Part shown: positions 44,486 to 53,328 of the stretch, one piece after another
Position numbering within the stretch: position 1 is the stretch's first letter
How the letters are laid out: the number at the start of each line of letters is the position of its first letter
Assembly: GCF_015159595.1 (NCBI RefSeq)
Contig: NZ_CP063304.1
Span: 310,001 to 374,000 of the forward strand
DNA: 64,000 nucleotides
Source: Blautia liquoris
GTDB lineage: Bacteria > Bacillota > Clostridia > Lachnospirales > Lachnospiraceae
Direction of reading: 5' to 3'
Program-made: the position numbers and the translations under genes
Notes under the pieces: model-generated
Seen by the model: the letters and a program-made list of their open reading frames with translations, nothing else
Database searches by the model: none
What the model was told of the DNA's origin: nothing

Positions 44486-44899
44486 ATGATCAATGTGAAT
44501 AAATTGGACAATAATGCACATTCAGTATTCCTCCTGTATTACCATCTGATTATGGTCGTAAAATACAGGAGAAAAGTGATTGATGATGATAGTTCTAAAA
44601 GGGCGGAGGAGATTTTTTCTTATATTGCACCCAAGTATGGAATTACCTTGGAAGAATGGAATCATGACAGAGATCATGTTCATGTGATGTTCCGGGCTCA
44701 GCCGAAAAGCGAACTCAGCAAATTTATCAATGCCTATAAGAGTGCAAGCAGTCGGTTAATTAAGAAAGAATATCCACAGATTCGAGAGAAACTTTGGAAA
44801 GAAGCATTCTGGAGCCAGAGTTTTTGTCTGCTCAGTGCAGGAGGAGCACCAATCGAAACCATACGGGCTTATATTGAAAGTCAGGGTGAAAAAGCATGA
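44486..44899 (+). CDS. tnpA: IS200/IS605 TnpA, HUH-type single-strand transposase
   Basis: A 137-residue Y1 transposase. The metal-binding HUH motif is in RDHVHVMFRA (residues about 61-70) and the catalytic tyrosine in IRAYIESQGEKA close to the C-terminus. VFLLYYHLIMVVKYRRKV near the N-terminus is also typical. The start is taken at MINV, after AAAGAGATG-type spacing; the frame runs 10 codons further upstream. It cuts and joins single-stranded element ends. Its last codons overlap the tnpB start. Confidence 0.92.
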   Translation: MINVNKLDNNAHSVFLLYYHLIMVVKYRRKVIDDDSSKRAEEIFSYIAPKYGITLEEWNHDRDHVHVMFRAQPKSELSKFINAYKSASSRLIKKEYPQIREKLWKEAFWSQSFCLLSAGGAPIETIRAYIESQGEKA

Positions 44900-45990
44900 A
44901 CAAAGCCATAAAATTTCGTATCTATCCAAATAAAGAGCAGGGAGAACAGTTTGCAAGAACCTTTGGATGCTGCCGGTTTCTATACAACGTGATGTTGGAA
45001 GATAAGATGAAAGAATATCAAAAAAGTAAAAAGCGGTTGAAGAATACGCCGGCTTTTTATAAAAAACAGTATCCGTGGCTGAAAGAGGTGGATTCACTGG
45101 CACTAGCCAATGTGCAGCTTCATCTGGAAAGGGCATATCAGAACTTTTTTAGAAATCCGCAGAGTGGTTTTCCAAAGTTCAAATCAAAACACAGAAGCCG
45201 TGCAAGTTATACGACGAATGTAGTAAATGGAAATATCAAACTGGAAGAAGGAAAGCTGAAGCTTCCGAAAATGTCTCATGTAAAACTGGTACAGCACCGA
45301 CAGATACCGAAAGAATATCAATTGAAATCGGTGACGGTCACTCAGGAACCGTCCGGAAAATATTATGCCAGTCTTCTCTATACCTATGAGAGCCAAATAA
45401 GTGAGGAGAAAGAGGCGGTAGAAAAGATGTTGGGAATGGACTTTGCCATGAGCGGTATGGCGGTGTTTTCAGACGGAAGCCGGGCAGAGTACCCGATGTA
45501 TTACCGGAAGTCAGAAAAGAAATTGTGCAAAGAGCAGAGAAAGTTGTCTCACTGTGTAAAAGGAAGCAGAAATCACGAAAAGCAGAGACGAAAAGTGGCT
45601 GTCTGTCACGAAAAGGTAAAAAATCAGAGAAAAGATTTTCAGCATAAGCTGAGCAGAAAATTGGCGGACAGTTATGATGCAGTGTGCGTAGAAGATCTGA
45701 ACATGAAAACCATGAGCCGGAGTCTGCACTTTGGGAAGAGTGTTATGGATAATGGATATGGAATGTTTCTGGGAATGCTGGAATACAAGCTAACGGATCA
45801 GGGAAAGAGGCTGGTGAGAATAGATAGGTTCTATCCATCAAGTAAGACATGCTGTCAATGTGGAGCAGTAAAAAAAGAACTAAAATTATCGGAGCGGATA
45901 TATGAGTGTCGTTGTGGAAACCGGATGGACAGGGATGTCAACGCGGCAATCAATATCCGTGAAGAGGGAAGAAAAATATTATGTGCATAA
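44896..45990 (+). CDS. tnpB: IS605 TnpB, RNA-guided endonuclease family (OrfB)
   Basis: A 364-residue TnpB. The three RuvC acidic residues appear in LGMDFAMSGMAVF (Asp, near 178), VCVEDLNMKTM (Glu, near 262) and RMDRDVNAAINI (Asp, near 346). The zinc ribbon has CCQCG and CRCG between RuvC II and III. The N-terminal helix-turn-helix IKFRIYPNKEQGEQFARTFGCCRFLYN is present. All catalytic positions are intact, so this could be an active RNA-guided nuclease using an RNA from the element's right end. Confidence 0.93.
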   Translation: MNKAIKFRIYPNKEQGEQFARTFGCCRFLYNVMLEDKMKEYQKSKKRLKNTPAFYKKQYPWLKEVDSLALANVQLHLERAYQNFFRNPQSGFPKFKSKHRSRASYTTNVVNGNIKLEEGKLKLPKMSHVKLVQHRQIPKEYQLKSVTVTQEPSGKYYASLLYTYESQISEEKEAVEKMLGMDFAMSGMAVFSDGSRAEYPMYYRKSEKKLCKEQRKLSHCVKGSRNHEKQRRKVAVCHEKVKNQRKDFQHKLSRKLADSYDAVCVEDLNMKTMSRSLHFGKSVMDNGYGMFLGMLEYKLTDQGKRLVRIDRFYPSSKTCCQCGAVKKELKLSERIYECRCGNRMDRDVNAAINIREEGRKILCA

Positions 45991-46146
45991 CTTCACCGAA
46001 AAAATGCCCGTAACCGGGCAAAAACCGTGGGGCACACGGGGATAGCCTGCAGATACTTAGCCCGTTGGGGCTATTGAACAGGAAGCCCTCACTTCAAAAT
46101 CATGAGATTTAAGTGGTGGGAGTAGGTCACAGAAGCATGGTATAAT
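45991..46146 (+). ncRNA. Candidate omega RNA (right-end RNA) of the IS605 element
   Basis: Downstream of tnpB lie stacked hairpins: TGCCCG/CGGGCA at 46004-46020, CCGTG/CACGG near 46026-46040, AGCCC/GGGCT near 46058-46073, and the right-end hairpin at 46084-46120, ending in TAGGTCAC. This is where TnpB guide RNAs are encoded in this family. The guide would be the flank from 46131 onward (first 16 nt AGAAGCATGGTATAAT). The RNA and its 5' limit, which may reach into tnpB, are inferred. From 46147 to 46392 I see no gene. Confidence 0.5.
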
Positions 46147-46392
46147 CTCTCTAAGAAGGATACTATCAATTATCAGATATGATAACTGAGCAAGCAATGA
46201 TAATGTCACCCGATATTTGACGTGGCCAGCGCATACTTCACATAATCCAAATTCGGGGAAGGTAATGACGAAATCAGGGCTTTTGTATGAAGGAACGTTA
46301 TTAGAGGCAGGAAAAAATAATACAGGTATATGTGATATGGCCGTATATGGAATTAGCAGGAACGTGTATAGTATGGAAAAGGGGGAGGAGAA

Positions 46393-47412
46393 ATGAGTAT
46401 TCTTGAGATTAATCATTTCAGCAAGACTTACAAGGGAGCAAAGAAGGCAGTAGATAACCTGACGCTTACCGTGGAGCCCGGTGATATATATGTGTTTATC
46501 GGACACAATGGTGCCGGAAAGTCTACGACAATGCGAGCGATAGCTGGTATTCTGGATTTTGAAGAAGGGGATATCCGGATTGATGGAATGTCCATTAAGA
46601 GCCAGCCTTTAGAATGTAAATCAATCTTCGCATATATACCAGATAACCCTGATTTATATGAACATCTTACGGGAATTGGCTATCTGAATTTTATTGGGGA
46701 TATCTTTGGATTATCTGCTAAGAGCCGGGAGCAGGATATTAGAAAATATGGAGATGAATTTGAAATTACAGCAAATACGGTAACAGGTGTGATGATGGCC
46801 ATTCTTTTATCAGGGGGATTGATGCTGTTGGGCCCGGACAAGCTGGCGGAGATTCTTAAAGAACCGGCAGCAGCGAAATATATGTTACAGGCAAGCCCAT
46901 ATGCAGCAGCAGCGTTTCTTGGCATGTGTTGCACAACGATGGCCTCTGTCTCGCTGGAGGGCAAAAGTCTCTGGATTCTTCAGAGTATGCCTGTAAATAT
47001 GAAGGATATTATGAACAGTAAAATTCTGGTCAACCTCACAGCTACGGTTCCGGGAGCGCTGATCAGTGCCACAATGCTTGTGATTGGCATGAAACCGGGA
47101 TTGGCGGGAGGGGTTGTTTATTATCTGCTCCTTCTGGCCTTTGGTGTTGGTACCGCTGTATGGGGGCTGCTCATTAACTTGATGATACCAAATTATGAAT
47201 GGGAAAGTGAGACACAGGTTGTAAAACAAAGTCTTCCAGCATTTTTAGGGATGTTTCCGCTTATGCTGCTTGGAGTTCTGCTTGGAGCAGTCGCTGCGGT
47301 GCTGCCGGTGGATTACAGGCTGACAGGGCTTGGCGTTTCCCTGCTGTTATTTGGCGGTTCCTATATCTTGTATCTATACATGATGAAAAAATATAAAAAG
47401 ATGCCAGTGTGA
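46393..47412 (+). pseudogene. Deletion chimera of an ABC ATPase and its ABC-2-type permease
   Basis: A 339-residue frame. Residues 1-124 are the N-terminal half of an ABC exporter ATPase (FSKTYKGAKKAVDNLTL, Walker A GHNGAGKSTTMRA, IPDNPDLYEHLTGIGYLNF). The signature motif and Walker B that should follow are missing. From about residue 125 (TANTVTGVMMAILLSGG) it becomes the C-terminal half of a polytopic permease with about six membrane helices (FLGMCCTTMASVSLEGKSLWIL, YEWESETQVVKQSLPAF). The simplest reading is a deletion spanning the 3' end of an ATPase gene and the 5' part of the permease gene, in frame. Transport activity is not expected. Confidence 0.8.
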
Positions 47413-47437
47413 TAGAAGAGAAATCTCTGCAATATAC

Positions 47438-47536
47438 CGGTTGACTTTGACGCTGCGTAAGCTTGATAAGTACGGGGAGGGTACGGCTCGATTTATGAGT
47501 GATGCCATCAGGATTTACTGTAGCAGCGGCTTGTAG
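47438..47536 (+). pseudogene. Possible 3' relic of a TipAS-domain (MerR-type) regulator
   Basis: A short open stretch ends with LDKYGEGTARFMSDAIRIYC, which resembles the C-terminal end of TipAS/Mta-type drug-binding domains (a glycine, then an aromatic residue, then DAI-x-x-YC). No start codon or further domain is present. The assignment rests on about 20 residues. Confidence 0.4.
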
Positions 47537-47593
47537 AAAGAAAAGTAATAAAAAAAACCATAATAATTGAGAAGAAAGTTGGGCAGCACCATA

Positions 47594-48982
47594 ATGAAGA
47601 AAATTATCAGACTACAAATTGAAAATCCCAAAAGTTTAGATCCAATATATGGGATTGATACCGTTTCTGGCGATATAATAAATGCATGTTATGATAGACT
47701 TTTTCATTTTGAAAATGATCATTTTGAGCCATTACTGCTTGAAGAATATTTTAGTAATGGAAGAAGTATCTATTGTAAGTTGAAAAAAGAAGTTTTATTT
47801 AGCAATAATAAAGAGTGTACATCTGATCACGTAGTGACCTCGCTGAAAAGATGTATTACTAAGTGTGAAAAAATAAAAACATATATTCATGAAGATATTC
47901 ATACAACAGATATCCAAAGAGTTGATAGCCATGTCTTAAAAATCAATACAAAAATGCAGCTAAAAGATTTTGTCAAAATTTTTTCAAGTAATGCAACATC
48001 CATTGTGAATTTAATTGACTATAACGAAAATTTTTTTAAACGAAATACCTGTGGAACAGGACCCTATGTGTTTTCAAGCTATAAAAATAACACTCTGAGA
48101 CTGATAAAACACTTGAATTGGTGGGGGAAGGAAGAGCTGTTAGATGAAATAGTTATAATTTCAAATTATAATTATGAGATATTAAAAAGGATGTTCCTAG
48201 AGGGTGAGGCAGATATCATGTATGCTCTCCCTTCTGATGTTGGATCATTTATAAATAAGCGTAATATCAGAGTTGAGTATTTCCCCTCTTTAGATACATG
48301 TTGTTTTGTGCTTAATCAAGCATCAGGAAGATTGAGAGATTATGAGCTTCGTAGATTTATTTGTAATATAGTTAACAAAAAAGAGATAGTAGATAGCATT
48401 CACAGGGAAAATATATACGATTTAAACTGTGTGATACCTGCAGGACTTGGGTATAGTTATAATAAATGTAATGGAAGTATATTTGATTCAGGAAAAATGA
48501 TGTGTAAGACAACAAATGATGATAAGCCAATTAAAATTTTAAGTGTCAATGGGCTAAATGACGCTGAAGTTATGTGTCAAAATTTAAAAGAACAATTATA
48601 TAAATATGGAATAAACAGTCATATCTGCTCTCTTGATTTTAACAGTTATTGTGATGAATTTGATAAAGGGAAATTTGATATAGCTTTTCTGTCTTGGGCA
48701 GTTGACATTGTAGATCCGATAGGGTATTTATATGATTTTTACCATTCAAAGGGAGAAGTATCAAGAGCGATTCGATATAACAACAAAAAAATTGATCAGA
48801 TGATTGAGAGTAATAAATCCAACAATTTTGATTCAATTATTCAAAAAGCAGAAAGCGAGCATCTATACATATGGTTATATCAGGGCAACAATCTAAAGAT
48901 ATATAAAAACAGGATTATAAAATTAAAACATTCATTAATGGATGGAGATTATTCTTTCAGACATATACGGGTTAAATCATGA
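47594..48982 (+). CDS. Family 5 extracellular solute-binding protein lacking a signal peptide
   Basis: A 462-residue protein of the oligopeptide/nickel binding-protein fold. It begins almost directly with the mature family motif (IENPKSLDPIYGIDTVSGDII) and contains NTCGTGPYVFSSYKNNTLRLIK and FDIAFLSWAVDIVDPIGYLYDFYHSKG. There is no hydrophobic signal or lipobox; upstream in-frame codons (TTG at 47567) add only nine polar residues. No transporter subunits adjoin it. Base composition is much more AT-rich than the flanking core genes. It may be a cytoplasmic binding protein, or a gene that lost its 5' end. Confidence 0.75.
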   Translation: MKKIIRLQIENPKSLDPIYGIDTVSGDIINACYDRLFHFENDHFEPLLLEEYFSNGRSIYCKLKKEVLFSNNKECTSDHVVTSLKRCITKCEKIKTYIHEDIHTTDIQRVDSHVLKINTKMQLKDFVKIFSSNATSIVNLIDYNENFFKRNTCGTGPYVFSSYKNNTLRLIKHLNWWGKEELLDEIVIISNYNYEILKRMFLEGEADIMYALPSDVGSFINKRNIRVEYFPSLDTCCFVLNQASGRLRDYELRRFICNIVNKKEIVDSIHRENIYDLNCVIPAGLGYSYNKCNGSIFDSGKMMCKTTNDDKPIKILSVNGLNDAEVMCQNLKEQLYKYGINSHICSLDFNSYCDEFDKGKFDIAFLSWAVDIVDPIGYLYDFYHSKGEVSRAIRYNNKKIDQMIESNKSNNFDSIIQKAESEHLYIWLYQGNNLKIYKNRIIKLKHSLMDGDYSFRHIRVKS

Positions 48983-49140
48983 AGATGCTGAATTTAATAG
49001 AAAGTTCAAGTAAACATATAAGCGACAACCGGATAACTTCGCATAGTGAAGACGGATGCATATGCTTCGGCATACGTATATTGAGCAAAGGTATATTGCT
49101 GATTTTCAGGAAAAAGATAAGCACATAAATGTAAGATAAT

Positions 49141-49190
49141 AGAGCACCATCTCATTCTTTATAAAATAAAGAATGAGATGGTGTTTTTTG
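49141..49190. terminator. Strong bidirectional terminator hairpin
   Basis: CACCATCTCATTCTTTAT pairs perfectly with ATAAAGAATGAGATGGTG across AAA, followed by TTTTTT. It separates the binding-protein gene from the convergent allH gene. The stretch from 48983 to 49140 has a small ATGC-TTCG-GCAT hairpin and no gene. Confidence 0.9.
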
Positions 49191-49218
49191 TGCTCGAATC
49201 TGGGTGTAAAGACAAAAA

Positions 49219-50139
49219 TCATGGCTTTGGGGTGTATAAAGAAATGGCATAGAAAATGCCACAGAGAGAATCAATACCGGAAGAATGTCCAATTGCTTCA
49301 AACGCCGGAAGAATATCCTGGACGGAGGCGGCGGAACTAAGATTCATAACAGCCTGACCAAAGTGTCCCCTCAGGGCACATTTCAGAAACTCCTGGCTGA
49401 TGTCGTTTGTATTATCCAGATGTCTTTCCAGTTGTTCTTTTAAGGAACGAGAAAAAGGATGGAGCCATTGGCTGCATAAGATTAGCCCGGCTAAAACTCC
49501 ACAAAGGAAGTCATCCCCGCTGGGCGTCAGACCAATACCCAGTCCCACCAGGCTAACTAATTCAGAAGCGGCATCGCCATAATTGTATTGCTTAAAAAAG
49601 GCAGTGCATTGATTGATCTTTGTCTGAGCAAAAGTTAAAAATAAAAGTGAATCCAAGCTGGAAAAGACTATTCCCTCAGCTGCTGTTTCAGAAAAGATTG
49701 GACGAAAACCATTGAGGTGTGATTCATCTAAAGCCTGTTGTAAAACCGGCACAATTTTATTGGGATAGGTCATCGGTAATAACCTGGTGAATGTTATGAA
49801 GGCATTACGGTAGTTAAAAGTAATGGTTTCTCCAGAAGTGGCGATGTTGATCCCCAAAGCTGTAGTTGTTACCTGTTGTCCAGGTATAACAGGCAGCTTT
49901 TCCATACTGGCTTCATCCAGAGTGGTTATCAGACTGATTGGAGAAATTGGAGAAGCGGTTGCCTGCAGAGCAAGAAGAAAAGAGTCTATCTTTAGATTTA
50001 TTGTTTTGCTATATACCGAATGAACGGTTCCTTTTTTACGGGAAACGAGAATCTTAGCTATGTAATCAGTGGTGTGGGAAATAGCATAAACCATATCTTT
50101 TATGTATCCTTTCGTATAGCCTATCTTATATTTTATCAA
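49219..50139 (-). CDS. allH: DUF2877 protein, oxamate carbamoyltransferase subunit AllH
   Basis: A 306-residue cytoplasmic protein. LVGLGIGLTPSGDDFLCGVLAGL at about residues 191-213 is the diagnostic DUF2877 signature. E. coli AllH (YlbF) is a DUF2877 protein that with AllF and AllG forms the enzyme splitting oxalurate phosphorolytically to oxamate and carbamoyl phosphate. Here the gene is transcribed away from the rest of the cluster, with the NCS1 permease gene starting 181 nt away in the opposite direction, so a shared divergent regulatory region is likely. AGGATACAT rather than a strong AGGAGG precedes the ATG. Confidence 0.87.
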   Translation of the reverse strand: MIKYKIGYTKGYIKDMVYAISHTTDYIAKILVSRKKGTVHSVYSKTINLKIDSFLLALQATASPISPISLITTLDEASMEKLPVIPGQQVTTTALGINIATSGETITFNYRNAFITFTRLLPMTYPNKIVPVLQQALDESHLNGFRPIFSETAAEGIVFSSLDSLLFLTFAQTKINQCTAFFKQYNYGDAASELVSLVGLGIGLTPSGDDFLCGVLAGLILCSQWLHPFSRSLKEQLERHLDNTNDISQEFLKCALRGHFGQAVMNLSSAASVQDILPAFEAIGHSSGIDSLCGIFYAISLYTPKP

Positions 50140-50320
50140 AAAATGGGATAAAATACAAAAGTTATTTAGAATTACAAATGAATTTATACACTTTGGACAA
50201 AAAATAAGTTTATAATTTCGTTTTTAGGCAATTGTTTTTGTGAAACTTTCTATTTAAAATAATAAAAAGTGCTATTTTAATAGCAACCTTTGGTAATAAA
50301 ATTGTTAAAGGAGGAAATAC

Positions 50321-51808
50321 GTGGAAAATCATGATTTTCAAATTAGTGATGAGGATTTAAACAATTTCCGTGAACGAGGTTACAATGACGATTTACTGCC
50401 AAAACGTCAATCCGAAAGAAATATGGGAATTCGGAACTATTTTACACTGTGGATGGGATCGATCCATAACATTCCCAACTATGCAGCAGTAGGAGGTTTT
50501 TTATTCCTGGGACTCTCCCCAATTAATGTTGTTTTTGCATTAATATTAAGTGCTGTTGTTGTTGCAGTATTTTTGTCTCTTAACGGAGTGGCCGGGTCTA
50601 AGTATGGAATACCATTTTCCATACATTTAAGGTCAACTTACGGAGCACTTGGAGCAAAGTTACCTGGTTTTCTGAGGGGCTGTGTGGCGGCAATTGCATG
50701 GTTTGGCCTGCAAAACTATACTGGGTCCCAGGCTTTATTAATTTTAATTGGAAAACTGTGGCCTGGTTTCTTACGTCTGGGGGGAGAGACTAAGTTTTTT
50801 GGAATCAGTATTCCCGGATTGATTTCCTTTACAATATTTTGGGCCATCAATGTTTTAATTGGATTGGGCGGAGGCAAGATACTTAATCGGTTTACTGCAA
50901 TTTTAAGCCCGCTGATTTACATAGTTTTTGGTGGTATGGCAATTTGGGCAGTCAATGCAGCCGGAGGAATCGGTGCTATCTTTTCGTATCGCGCTGTTGA
51001 GACAAGCAGTAGTGTACCACCAGTTCTTATTTATCTGATGATTATTAACTCGGTTCTTGCAGTCTGGGCAGCACCTGGAGCAAGTGTGGCGGATTTCACT
51101 CAGAATGCAAAATCAACCAAGGCTCAGATGATCGGGCAGATGTTAAGTATGGTAGTTGGATATGCAATATTTGCATTGTTTAGTGTTGTGATCTTAATCG
51201 GAGGATCCATTCGCTATGGTACACAGGAATGGAATGTTCTTAACATTATTGAGCAGTGGGATAATCTGCCGGCTGTAATCCTGACGATGGCTGTTTTTCT
51301 TTTGACTACAATTTCCACCAATGCCACAGGTAATATTATCCCCGCCGGCTATCAGATACTTGCTTTATTGCCGAAAAAAATTAATTATCGAAAAGGTGTT
51401 ATTATTGCAGGGATTATCAGTTTTGTTATTATGCCATGGAAACTGATGGAACGTTCCGACAGTATCTATGTGTTTTTAAATGCAATCGGGGCAATACTGG
51501 GACCGGTAGCCGGGGTCATGATTGCACATTTCTTTTTCAGCGAAAAGCAAGAACTGGACCTGAACCAGTTATATATGGATAAAACAACAGATAATACGGA
51601 AAATCCCTATGTGGGAATAAATCGGAATTCGTATATCGCAACTATTATAGCCGTAGTATTGTGTTTAAGCGGTCAGTTTATACCAGTATTATCGGGGATA
51701 TCGGATTACCTATGGCTGGTCGGCTTCTTCTTTGCCTTTGTACTGTATCTGATTTTAGATAAGCTATGGCCAGTGAAACGAACAGGTGTAACCAGCAACA
51801 AAAAATAA
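50321..51808 (+). CDS. NCS1-family permease, probable allantoin transporter
   Basis: A 495-residue integral membrane protein of the nucleobase:cation symporter-1 family with about 12 membrane helices. Family features include FTLWMGSIHNIPNYAAVGGF near residue 42, GVAGSKYGIPFSIHLRSTYGALGAKLPG near 90 and WFGLQNYTGSQAL near 127. The location upstream of allantoinase suggests allantoin as substrate, but cytosine or hydantoin specificity is not excluded by sequence. The start is GTG with AAAGGAGG 6 nt upstream. It leads the plus-strand part of the cluster. Confidence 0.88.
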   Translation: MENHDFQISDEDLNNFRERGYNDDLLPKRQSERNMGIRNYFTLWMGSIHNIPNYAAVGGFLFLGLSPINVVFALILSAVVVAVFLSLNGVAGSKYGIPFSIHLRSTYGALGAKLPGFLRGCVAAIAWFGLQNYTGSQALLILIGKLWPGFLRLGGETKFFGISIPGLISFTIFWAINVLIGLGGGKILNRFTAILSPLIYIVFGGMAIWAVNAAGGIGAIFSYRAVETSSSVPPVLIYLMIINSVLAVWAAPGASVADFTQNAKSTKAQMIGQMLSMVVGYAIFALFSVVILIGGSIRYGTQEWNVLNIIEQWDNLPAVILTMAVFLLTTISTNATGNIIPAGYQILALLPKKINYRKGVIIAGIISFVIMPWKLMERSDSIYVFLNAIGAILGPVAGVMIAHFFFSEKQELDLNQLYMDKTTDNTENPYVGINRNSYIATIIAVVLCLSGQFIPVLSGISDYLWLVGFFFAFVLYLILDKLWPVKRTGVTSNKK

Positions 51809-51831
51809 ATTCTTGATAGGAGGAACACAAG

Positions 51832-53205
51832 ATGAGCTATGATTTAATTATTAAAAACGGGTTGGTGATCTTAGAAGGGGGTGAAGTAAAAACCGATATC
51901 GGTGTAAAGGATGGGATTATTACCGGTATTGGACATGGTTTAACAGATGGTGAAACAATTCTTGATGCAACTGGGCTGATCGTAAGCCCAGGTATGGTAG
52001 ATGCTCATGTACACATTACAGAGCCGGGAGGAAGCTATCGTGACCAGTGGGAGGGGTATGAAACCGGTACGGCGGCCTGTGCAAAAGGTGGGGTGACGTC
52101 TTTTGTAGAGATGCCTTTAAATCAGATTCCGGCCACTACAGATGGAAAAACTCTTGAGATCAAGTACAATGCCGGAAAAGGGAAACTAAAGGTTGATGTG
52201 GCCTCCTTTGGCGGCCTGGTACCTTTTAATCTGGATAACGGCGGAATCAAGGAACAGCATGAAGGTGGTGTTGCAGCATATAAATGTTTCATGGCAACCT
52301 GTGGAAACCGAGATATTGATTTTGATTTTATGAATGTGGATGACTATTCGCTTTATGAAGGAATGCGCCAAATTGCCAAAACCGGAAAAGTACTGGCGAT
52401 TCATGCAGAAAATGCTGCTCTTACAGATACTCTGGGAGATTTAGCTTATAAAAGTGGAGAGACATCTTTAAAATCTTATGTTGAAAGCCGCCCTGTATTT
52501 ACAGAAGTTGAGGCAATTCGCAGAGCAATCTTCTTTGCGAAAGAAACAGGATGTCGGATTCATATCTGCCATGTGACCTGCCCGGAAGGTGTTGCGGAAG
52601 TGACGAAGGCAAGAGCAGAAGGTGTTTGCGTTACCTGTGAAACATGTCCACATTATTTGTATTTTAATACAGATGAGTTGGATGCTATCGGGCAGGTAAC
52701 AAAATGTTCACCACCAATCCGCGATAAAGAGAATCAGAAGGAACTGTGGAAAAAGGTGCTGCACGGAGAAGTGGATTTTGTTGTTTCCGATCATTCTCCT
52801 TGTACGCCAGATTTAAAAGAAAGTGAAAATGCTTTTGAGGCTTGGGGTGGAATTTCAGCGGTTCAAAATAGTGTGGATGTTTTCTATGATGAAGCAGTTC
52901 AAAAAAGAGGGATGCCGCTAACGCAATTTGCGGATCTTATTGCAGCAAATCCGGCTGACTTATATAAGCTCAATCAAAAAGGAAGAATTAGTATTGGTAA
53001 GGACGGAGATTTCGTGTTAATTAAACCGGATGCTCCGTATACTCTGAAGGCAGAGGATCTGGAATATCGTAATAAGATCAGTGCCTATGTAGGACGCAAG
53101 ATCGGTGCTCAGGTGGTTCAAACGATTTTGAGGGGTAAGGTTATTTATAATAAGGACAGCGGCGTAACGAAAGAATTCTCCGGTAACTACATAAAAGTAA
53201 AATAA
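51832..53205 (+). CDS. allB: Allantoinase
   Basis: A 457-residue metal-dependent amidohydrolase that opens the allantoin ring to give allantoate. Metal ligands are visible: DAHVHITEPG (residues about 58-67), the carboxylated-lysine position in VAAYKCFMA near 149, IHAEN near 186, HICHVT near 243 and VSDHSPCTPD near 313. Ring-opening residues and the neighbours (allE, allD, allC) select allantoinase over dihydroorotase or dihydropyrimidinase. It lies 23 nt behind the permease gene with AGGAGG before the ATG. Confidence 0.93.
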   Translation: MSYDLIIKNGLVILEGGEVKTDIGVKDGIITGIGHGLTDGETILDATGLIVSPGMVDAHVHITEPGGSYRDQWEGYETGTAACAKGGVTSFVEMPLNQIPATTDGKTLEIKYNAGKGKLKVDVASFGGLVPFNLDNGGIKEQHEGGVAAYKCFMATCGNRDIDFDFMNVDDYSLYEGMRQIAKTGKVLAIHAENAALTDTLGDLAYKSGETSLKSYVESRPVFTEVEAIRRAIFFAKETGCRIHICHVTCPEGVAEVTKARAEGVCVTCETCPHYLYFNTDELDAIGQVTKCSPPIRDKENQKELWKKVLHGEVDFVVSDHSPCTPDLKESENAFEAWGGISAVQNSVDVFYDEAVQKRGMPLTQFADLIAANPADLYKLNQKGRISIGKDGDFVLIKPDAPYTLKAEDLEYRNKISAYVGRKIGAQVVQTILRGKVIYNKDSGVTKEFSGNYIKVK

Positions 53206-53251
53206 CATAGACGATAAGTCTGAAATGGCTGGCAGCGGATGAATATAGTGT

Positions 53252-53295
53252 GAATGAAGGGACGGATTGTTTTTGGGCACTCCGTTCCTTCATTC
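53252..53295. terminator. Hairpin between convergent allB and hydrolase genes
   Basis: GAATGAAGGGACGGA pairs with TCCGTTCCTTCATTC (one G-U pair) across a loop of about 14 nt. There is no clear T-run on either side, so it may be a stalling hairpin rather than a full terminator. Confidence 0.5.
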
Positions 53296-53328
53296 GATGA
53301 GAAAGATAAAAGTAAATATTCTATTATT

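Larger units (their letters stand above)
44273..46130 (+). mobile_element. IS200/IS605-family insertion sequence (tnpA-tnpB)
   Basis: The element contains tnpA and tnpB in the same direction with a 4-nt overlap, a left-end imperfect hairpin at 44289-44322 (AATTCCCC with GGGATGAATT) and a right-end hairpin at about 46084-46120 (CACTTCAAAATC-ATGA-GATTTAAGTGG) followed by GGAGTAGGTCAC. IS605 elements lack inverted repeats and target duplications and end in such hairpins, so the exact ends are estimates: the left near 44273 after TTTAAC, the right at TCAC (46127-46130). Both genes look intact. Confidence 0.85.

Noticed and set aside
44896-46146. TnpB as part of a Cas12-type CRISPR system
   Set aside because: Size, overlap with tnpA and the right-end hairpins identify a transposon-encoded TnpB; no repeats array is nearby.
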